64,000 bases of DNA, taken from positions 124,001 to 188,000 of the forward strand of contig NZ_OEPZ01000002.1 of NCBI RefSeq assembly GCF_900240315.1, given 5' to 3'. Shown here piece after piece: positions 60,547 through 64,000 of this stretch; position 1 is the first letter of the stretch, and the number at the start of each line of letters is the position of its first letter. The stretch comes from Dorea phocaeensis (GTDB lineage Bacteria > Bacillota > Clostridia > Lachnospirales > Lachnospiraceae). A program made the position numbers and the translations under genes. The notes below the pieces were generated by a model, which was not told where the DNA came from, searched no databases, and worked only from the letters and a program-made list of their open reading frames with translations.

Positions 60547-62135
60547 GCCATTCCCTTTTCCTTCCTGCATTGGTTCGGAGACATTCCTGTTGCCTTCTTA
60601 AAACAATAGCTGAAATAATGCTGATCTCGATAGCCGCATTCTTCTGTGATCTCTCGAATTTTCTTCGCAGTGCACGTTAACAGTTCCGTTGCCTTTTCAA
60701 TTCGGCGCGCCGTCAAGATTTCCACAAAGGTATGTCCTGTAGTCTTCTTAATCAAAGCGCTCAAATAATTGGGGCTGACCGCAATCTCTGCACTGACACT
60801 GACAATTGACAGTTCCGGATCTGAATAATGCGTCTCAATTAATTTCAATGCCCGTTCACAGAGTACTTCCCCACTCTTCTTTCTCTGTTCGGAAATCAGT
60901 TCTTTTGCGCCAATACACAACGAAATATATTTTTCATAAGAGTCCATGATCTGTTCCACCAGATTATGGCTTGTCAATTGGAAATTCTCCTGCAGATGTT
61001 CCACCGCCCCCTCTCCAGCAACTGTATAAAGCACCTTATAAGTTGCCGCTGTCATCTGCGTCAACAGAAAATCGGCCACTGCCGGAGCAATTTCCCCGGA
61101 CGCTATTTTAACGGTAAAATCCTGCAAAAATCCTCTGATTTCTTCCGTACTTCCGCCTCGAAGCAGCTCTTCCATCTGACTGATGGTATTTTCCGTAATA
61201 TCCTGACTGACGTAGCCTCCTCTTTCCTCATCCGCAATAAAATGCACGTTGCTTTCTCTCTGCCTTGAATAGCTTAATGCCTCCATTGCCTCCAGATAAC
61301 ATTCTCTGCATTCTGCCAGACAATCTGTACTTCTGCTGACTCCCACAGTTCCTTGCATCTTTATAATTCTGGCTACGCTCTGTACAATCTCGTCTACAAT
61401 AATATGGAGATACTTCTGAAACCCGCCTTCTGTTGCAGACAAAATCGATACCACTCTTCCTGGCATATAGCAGCTGACAGAACGAACATATTTTTTCAAA
61501 ATCATGTCGATGGCCTGAACACTTGCACGTGTCGTATGATCCTTTCCCTGATCTGAAATACTGGTCACCATGACCACATATCGATACACTTCCGGATCAC
61601 TGCTTCCTAGAAGCCCGCAGCTTAATGCATTCCGCCGCAGTTCTTCTTTCACTTCTTCTGTAACTTTCCCCTGATATCCTTCTAAAAGAAGCGGAAGCAT
61701 GAATTCTGACTTGTCCAGACGATCCTGAACGGATTCCTTCGACGCGAATTCTTCAAACTTCCGGTCAATGATCTCTTTGATATTCTTCAGTTCTTCTTCT
61801 AATTCCTGTGATGAAATCGGCTTCAACATATAGCTGATAATATTATACTGAATCGCCTGCTGCGCATAGGAGAAATCATCAAACCCACTTAAAAATGCAA
61901 TCTGCACCGTCGGCCGAATCTCTCTTACCTGACGCGCAAGCTCAATTCCTGACATAAACGGCATCCGAATATCCGTAAGCAATAGATCAGGCTCAAGCTT
62001 TTCAACCAACTCCAACGCTTCCACACCATTTTCCGCATCACCTACTACCCGAAATCCCAGCTCTTCCCATCTTACTTTCTTAATAATTCCTCTGCGGATT
62101 TCCTCTTCATCATCCGCAACAACAACTGTATACAT
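60543..62135 (-). CDS. YesN-type response regulator with AraC DNA-binding domain
   Basis: A 530-residue regulator. The receiver domain has VVVADDEEEIRRGIIKK, LLLTDIRMPFMSGIELA (phospho-Asp) and ISYMLKPISSQEL. A middle region of about 280 residues is variable. The C-terminal AraC domain reads ALKLIETHYSDPELSIVSVSAEIAVSPNYLSALIKKTTGHTFVEILTARRIEKATELLTCTAKKIREITEECGYRDQHYFSYCFKKATGMSPNQCRKEKG. It probably activates the downstream sugar genes. ATG 62135 after AAAGGGGAAATAGA. Confidence 0.95.
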   Translation of the reverse strand: MYTVVVADDEEEIRRGIIKKVRWEELGFRVVGDAENGVEALELVEKLEPDLLLTDIRMPFMSGIELARQVREIRPTVQIAFLSGFDDFSYAQQAIQYNIISYMLKPISSQELEEELKNIKEIIDRKFEEFASKESVQDRLDKSEFMLPLLLEGYQGKVTEEVKEELRRNALSCGLLGSSDPEVYRYVVMVTSISDQGKDHTTRASVQAIDMILKKYVRSVSCYMPGRVVSILSATEGGFQKYLHIIVDEIVQSVARIIKMQGTVGVSRSTDCLAECRECYLEAMEALSYSRQRESNVHFIADEERGGYVSQDITENTISQMEELLRGGSTEEIRGFLQDFTVKIASGEIAPAVADFLLTQMTAATYKVLYTVAGEGAVEHLQENFQLTSHNLVEQIMDSYEKYISLCIGAKELISEQRKKSGEVLCERALKLIETHYSDPELSIVSVSAEIAVSPNYLSALIKKTTGHTFVEILTARRIEKATELLTCTAKKIREITEECGYRDQHYFSYCFKKATGMSPNQCRKEKGMA

Positions 62136-62196
62136 TCTATTTCCCCTTTACTTCCTGTATCCTCTGTAAACTGATACCATCTACAGTTCTGTTCTT

Positions 62197-62225
62197 ATTA
62201 TACCCACTCCTTTCAGTAGTGGCAA
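62197..62225 (-). promoter_or_regulatory. Promoter of the YesN-YesM-sugar operon
   Basis: TTGCCA (62220-62225), 17-nt spacer, TATAAT (62197-62202). Upstream (62255-62335) are several TTTAAG/CTTAAGG motifs that may bind a regulator. Confidence 0.7.
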
Positions 62226-62334
62226 TCACTTTCGTATACTGGAATATCTTTCCCTTAAGGAACCCTTAAGAAATTTCAGTTTTCTTTAAGGAAATTAACA
62301 TACTTTAGACACATTTCCCATGTATACTTTAAGA

Positions 62335-62476
62335 CAGATAGTTGAAGAACACATCAACTATCTCCCCCCTCATAAAAGTAACGCATCTGGTTTTCCAGAT
62401 GCCGCACTTTACTCTCATTCCTTTAGATAACTATAAAACAACGAAACCCGTTAGCCGAAAGGTTAGCGGGTTTTCG
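62335..62476 (+). ncRNA. Candidate small RNA with C-rich loop segment
   Basis: A structured non-coding stretch on the plus strand: stem 1 GATAGTTGA / TCAACTATC (62337-62362), then single-stranded TCTCCCCCCTCATAA, stem 2 GCATCTGG / CCAGATGC with a TTTT loop (62383-62402), then a terminator-like stem AAACCCGTTAGCC / GGTTAGCGGGTTT with GAAA loop and TTTTC tail (62444-62473). TATACT at 62323-62328 would place the 5' end about 62335, although no good -35 is seen. C-rich single-stranded motifs that pair with Shine-Dalgarno sequences are typical of Firmicute small RNAs. Confidence 0.4.
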
Positions 62477-62494
62477 CTGTATATGCATATTAAT

Positions 62495-62770
62495 TTATAA
62501 ATCAAGTCTCATATAAATAGAGGTATCCATAGGACTATCGTTGTAACTTTCAATCTCATAAAGACCAAATTTTTTATAGATATGTATTACACTTTCCAAA
62601 AATGGAAGTGTATCTAACAGCATATGAGAATACCCTATTTCCTTTATTTCTTCAGGAATTTCTGTATTTGCCTTAACTGCATAAAGAAGTGCTAAAAAAC
62701 CAGACGCTTCTTGTCTTACAGCATATATCCACTCTACTCTTTTATCAGTAACATATTGCATATTGCACAT
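62495..62770 (-). pseudogene. GNAT acetyltransferase C-terminal fragment
   Basis: A 91-codon frame whose last 45 residues match the end of a GNAT acetyltransferase (IGYSHMLLDTLPFLESVIHIYKKFGLYEIESYNDSPMDTSIYMRLDL: the L-D-T-L-P-x-x-x-x-A/S-I-x-L-Y-x-K-x-G pattern). The acetyl-CoA-binding part is missing and the N-terminal half (TDKRVEWIYAVRQEASGFLALLYAVKANTEIPEEIKE) is only partly alignable, so this is a decayed gene. Confidence 0.6.
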
Positions 62771-62986
62771 TTCGATTCTTTTTCAATTCTTTTCCTCTCA
62801 AACAAAATTGAATTATGTTTCCTGCACTATTTTATGATAACGCTGTCATCAAACACTCCCTTTGATAGAATAAATCAAGGCACTACATGAGAATGGTAGG
62901 CGGTTAGTCCTTCAACAGGGGGACTGAACCCTCTGATTACATAGAAATCCTGCTTACAGGAAATCTGGGAAAGGAGGGCTTGACTT

Positions 62987-63079
62987 ATGAGTGATTTTGA
63001 GTTGCTCTCCATCGTACTAATGATACTCAGTATCGTTGTAACGATTCTGATTGCATATATAAATCAATCAAAAAAGTAA
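62987..63079 (+). CDS. Putative holin-like type I toxin, 30 residues
   Basis: A very short gene with a strong ribosome site (AAAGGAGG 9 nt before ATG 62987). The product is one hydrophobic helix (LLSIVLMILSIVVTILIAYI) after MSDFE and ends in NQSKK: the plan of the putative holin-like toxin family, small membrane-damaging peptides of type I toxin-antitoxin systems. The leader contains CCCTCT (62928-62933), able to pair with the GGAGGG of the ribosome site, a common way of holding such toxins silent. A convergent antisense RNA gene shares its terminator. No homology search was possible. Confidence 0.7.
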   Translation: MSDFELLSIVLMILSIVVTILIAYINQSKK

Positions 63080-63113
63080 CCGCCCCTCGCCCAAGGATGA
63101 CGGTTACTTTTTT
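63070..63113. terminator. Shared bidirectional terminator of the toxin-antitoxin locus
   Basis: Stem AAAAAAGTAACCG / CGGTTACTTTTTT with an 18-nt C-rich loop. It contains the toxin stop codon and gives a T-run in both directions, so the two convergent RNAs overlap and are complementary here. Confidence 0.85.
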
Positions 63114-63162
63114 AGTAATTAAATAATTGGGACTAACCAACTATCAGTAGTGCCTTATTTAC
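63070..63162 (-). ncRNA. Candidate antisense antitoxin RNA
   Basis: A near-consensus promoter (63169-63197) would start a minus-strand RNA of about 95 nt near 63162 that runs through the inverted-repeat copy (63156-63129) to the shared terminator, overlapping the 3' end of the toxin mRNA by about 44 nt. It has no reading frame of note. The convergent layout is like the par/Fst and bsrG/SR4 type I systems. Confidence 0.6.
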
Positions 63163-63168
63163 ATCTTT

Positions 63169-63197
63169 ATTTTAGCAAAAGACCTTTGAATTGTCAA
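63169..63197 (-). promoter_or_regulatory. Promoter of the candidate antisense RNA
   Basis: TTGACA (63192-63197), exactly 17-nt spacer, TAAAAT (63169-63174); there is no minus-strand protein gene for it to serve before the toxin locus. Confidence 0.75.
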
Positions 63198-63263
63198 ATT
63201 CAACATTTTAAAAGAGTTTCTGTTCGTGGACAGTTTGCAATAACATTTTATAACACTCTCCAC

Positions 63264-63308
63264 AAAAAAAGAGTTGATACAACACCCCTTAGGATCTTGT
63301 ATCAACTC
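63264..63308 (-). terminator. rplQ terminator
   Basis: Perfect 12-bp stem GAGTTGATACAA / TTGTATCAACTC with a 14-nt loop (63271-63308) and seven T on the minus strand. Confidence 0.9.
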
Positions 63309-63347
63309 CTTCTATTTTACGCTTCTATTATCAGAATCTGTTCCAGC

Positions 63348-63884
63348 TTATACCAGCTCGATCAGAACCTCCATAGCTGCATCACCTTTACGCTGGCCAA
63401 TCTTAACGATTCTTGTGTAACCACCGTTGCGGTTCTCGTACTTCGGTGCGATCTCATCGAATAATTTTGCAACCAGATCTACCTGTTTTGTACCTTTTTT
63501 CTTACCAGCCTGTGCTGCTGGAACTTCCTTTACAGGATAGAGAACCTTCAGCATCTCACGACGAGCGTGCAATCTGCTTGGCATATCTTTCTTAATTGTC
63601 TTTTCAACTTCATCGTATACAGTAACTTTTTTACCATCTACAACTTCTTTTACTCTCTTGCCATCTTTGTCCTTGCGGGCAACTTTAGCCTTTACAGTAA
63701 CCTCTTCAAAGTTGTCTTTTTCTTTTACTGCCATAGCGATCAGGCCTTCAGCGATCTTGCGGATCTCTTTTGCCTTAGCTTCTGTGGTAACGATCTTTCC
63801 GTTGTTCAGAAGTGCTGTTACCTGGTTTCTTAATAATGCTTTTCTCTGGCTTGATGTTCTGCCGAGCTTTCTATACTTTGCCAT
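63348..63884 (-). CDS. rplQ: Large ribosomal subunit protein bL17
   Basis: A 178-residue ribosomal protein. N-terminus [48 protein letters not shown] is the bL17 signature, and the C-terminus [26 protein letters not shown] is also typical. Compared with E. coli bL17 (127 residues), about 50 residues are inserted after residue 55 (charged [34 protein letters not shown]), a form seen in Clostridia. ATG 63884 after GTGGAGGATAAAAGAA. rpoA is expected upstream but is not visible in the 116 nt left. Confidence 0.97.
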   Translation of the reverse strand: MAKYRKLGRTSSQRKALLRNQVTALLNNGKIVTTEAKAKEIRKIAEGLIAMAVKEKDNFEEVTVKAKVARKDKDGKRVKEVVDGKKVTVYDEVEKTIKKDMPSRLHARREMLKVLYPVKEVPAAQAGKKKGTKQVDLVAKLFDEIAPKYENRNGGYTRIVKIGQRKGDAAMEVLIELV

Positions 63885-63921
63885 TTCTTTTATCCTCCAC
63901 TTTTCACACTTGGTTATGCTT

Positions 63922-63967
63922 CTTCGGGCTTACTAGCCAAATGCCTCCACTGCGCACTTCGGGCTTA
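63922..63967. repeat. 11-bp direct repeat upstream of rplQ
   Basis: CTTCGGGCTTA occurs at 63922-63932 and 63957-63967 in the spacer before rplQ. No coding frame in 63885-64000 is convincing. Confidence 0.5.
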
Positions 63968-64000
63968 TCAGCGGATACATTTTAAGGAAGTTACTCTTAC

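Larger units (their letters stand above)
62877..63156. repeat. Inverted repeat flanking the holin-like toxin gene
   Basis: The segment starting AAGGCACTAC and ending GGTTAGTCC occurs on the plus strand at 62877-62910 and on the minus strand at 63156-63129 (AAGGCACTACTGATAG... GGTTAGTCC). Each copy lies near the predicted 5' end of one of the two convergent transcripts. Confidence 0.75.

Noticed and set aside
62881-62905. Possible tRNA-like or attachment-site origin of the AAGGCACTAC inverted repeat
   Set aside because: No cloverleaf can be formed and no integrase is nearby; linkage to the convergent RNAs fits better.

Overview
The window reads as a chromosomal segment of a low- to mid-GC anaerobic Firmicute. 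The combination of AdhE, an [FeFe] hydrogenase, PduL, an FMN riboswitch, desulfoferrodoxin with rubredoxin, and a sortase-anchored plant-polysaccharide hydrolase points to a gut Lachnospiraceae (Clostridia). I do not assign a genus. Nearly all genes are on the minus strand. Both ends cut through larger units: an amino-acid ABC ATPase at the left edge and bL17 (normally in the alpha-operon ribosomal cluster) at the right edge.

Layout: 0-1.9 kb, polar amino-acid ABC transporter. 1.9-5.1 kb, uppP, a Cof-type phosphatase, a DUF1444-like protein and an APH-type kinase. 5.3-11.9 kb, fermentative redox block: adhE with a strong promoter carrying Rex-like sites, then an [FeFe] hydrogenase coupled to a NuoF/GltD-type flavoprotein. 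11.9-15.5 kb, NAD biosynthesis operon nadA-nadB-nadC-niaR. 15.7-18.6 kb, NSS and MATE transporters. 18.7-18.9 kb, tRNA-Pro(CGG) and tRNA-Gln(CTG). 19.0-24.3 kb, dapF, pduL, AIM24-like, FMN riboswitch with ribU, DUF554, an overlooked TGA-containing candidate selenoprotein gene, and a cytosolic parvulin. 24.5-28.6 kb, an AT-richer accessory stretch of small membrane proteins, an XRE/SdpI pair and several gene remnants. 28.6-36.1 kb, pstSCAB-phoU-phoPR plus an MFS gene; PstS has its two lobes in circularly permuted order. 36.2-41.5 kb, a 1751-residue cell-wall-anchored enzyme with two GH43 modules. 41.6-42.7 kb, a decaying ECF sigma/anti-sigma pair. 42.8-48.6 kb, HTH-Uma2 protein, methyltransferase, superoxide reductase and rubredoxin, HAD phosphatase, P-type ATPase. 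48.7-53.9 kb, TlpA/CD1871A/polyferredoxin operon, nth, DUF362 ferredoxin, GH25 lysozyme. 53.9-62.1 kb, YesN/YesM-type two-component system, an extra sugar-binding protein and mglBAC. 62.3-63.2 kb, a candidate C-rich small RNA, a GNAT fragment and a candidate type I toxin-antitoxin locus (30-residue holin-like toxin with a convergent antisense RNA). 63.3-63.9 kb, rplQ.

The most noteworthy items that ordinary ORF calling would miss are the TGA-containing candidate selenoprotein (23293-23589) with a SECIS-like hairpin, the convergent type I toxin-antitoxin locus (62.87-63.20 kb), the circularly permuted PstS, and three dispersed copies of a GGGGACGG palindromic element, each abutting the 3' end of a minus-strand gene. 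All functional names come from reading protein motifs; no database search was run.
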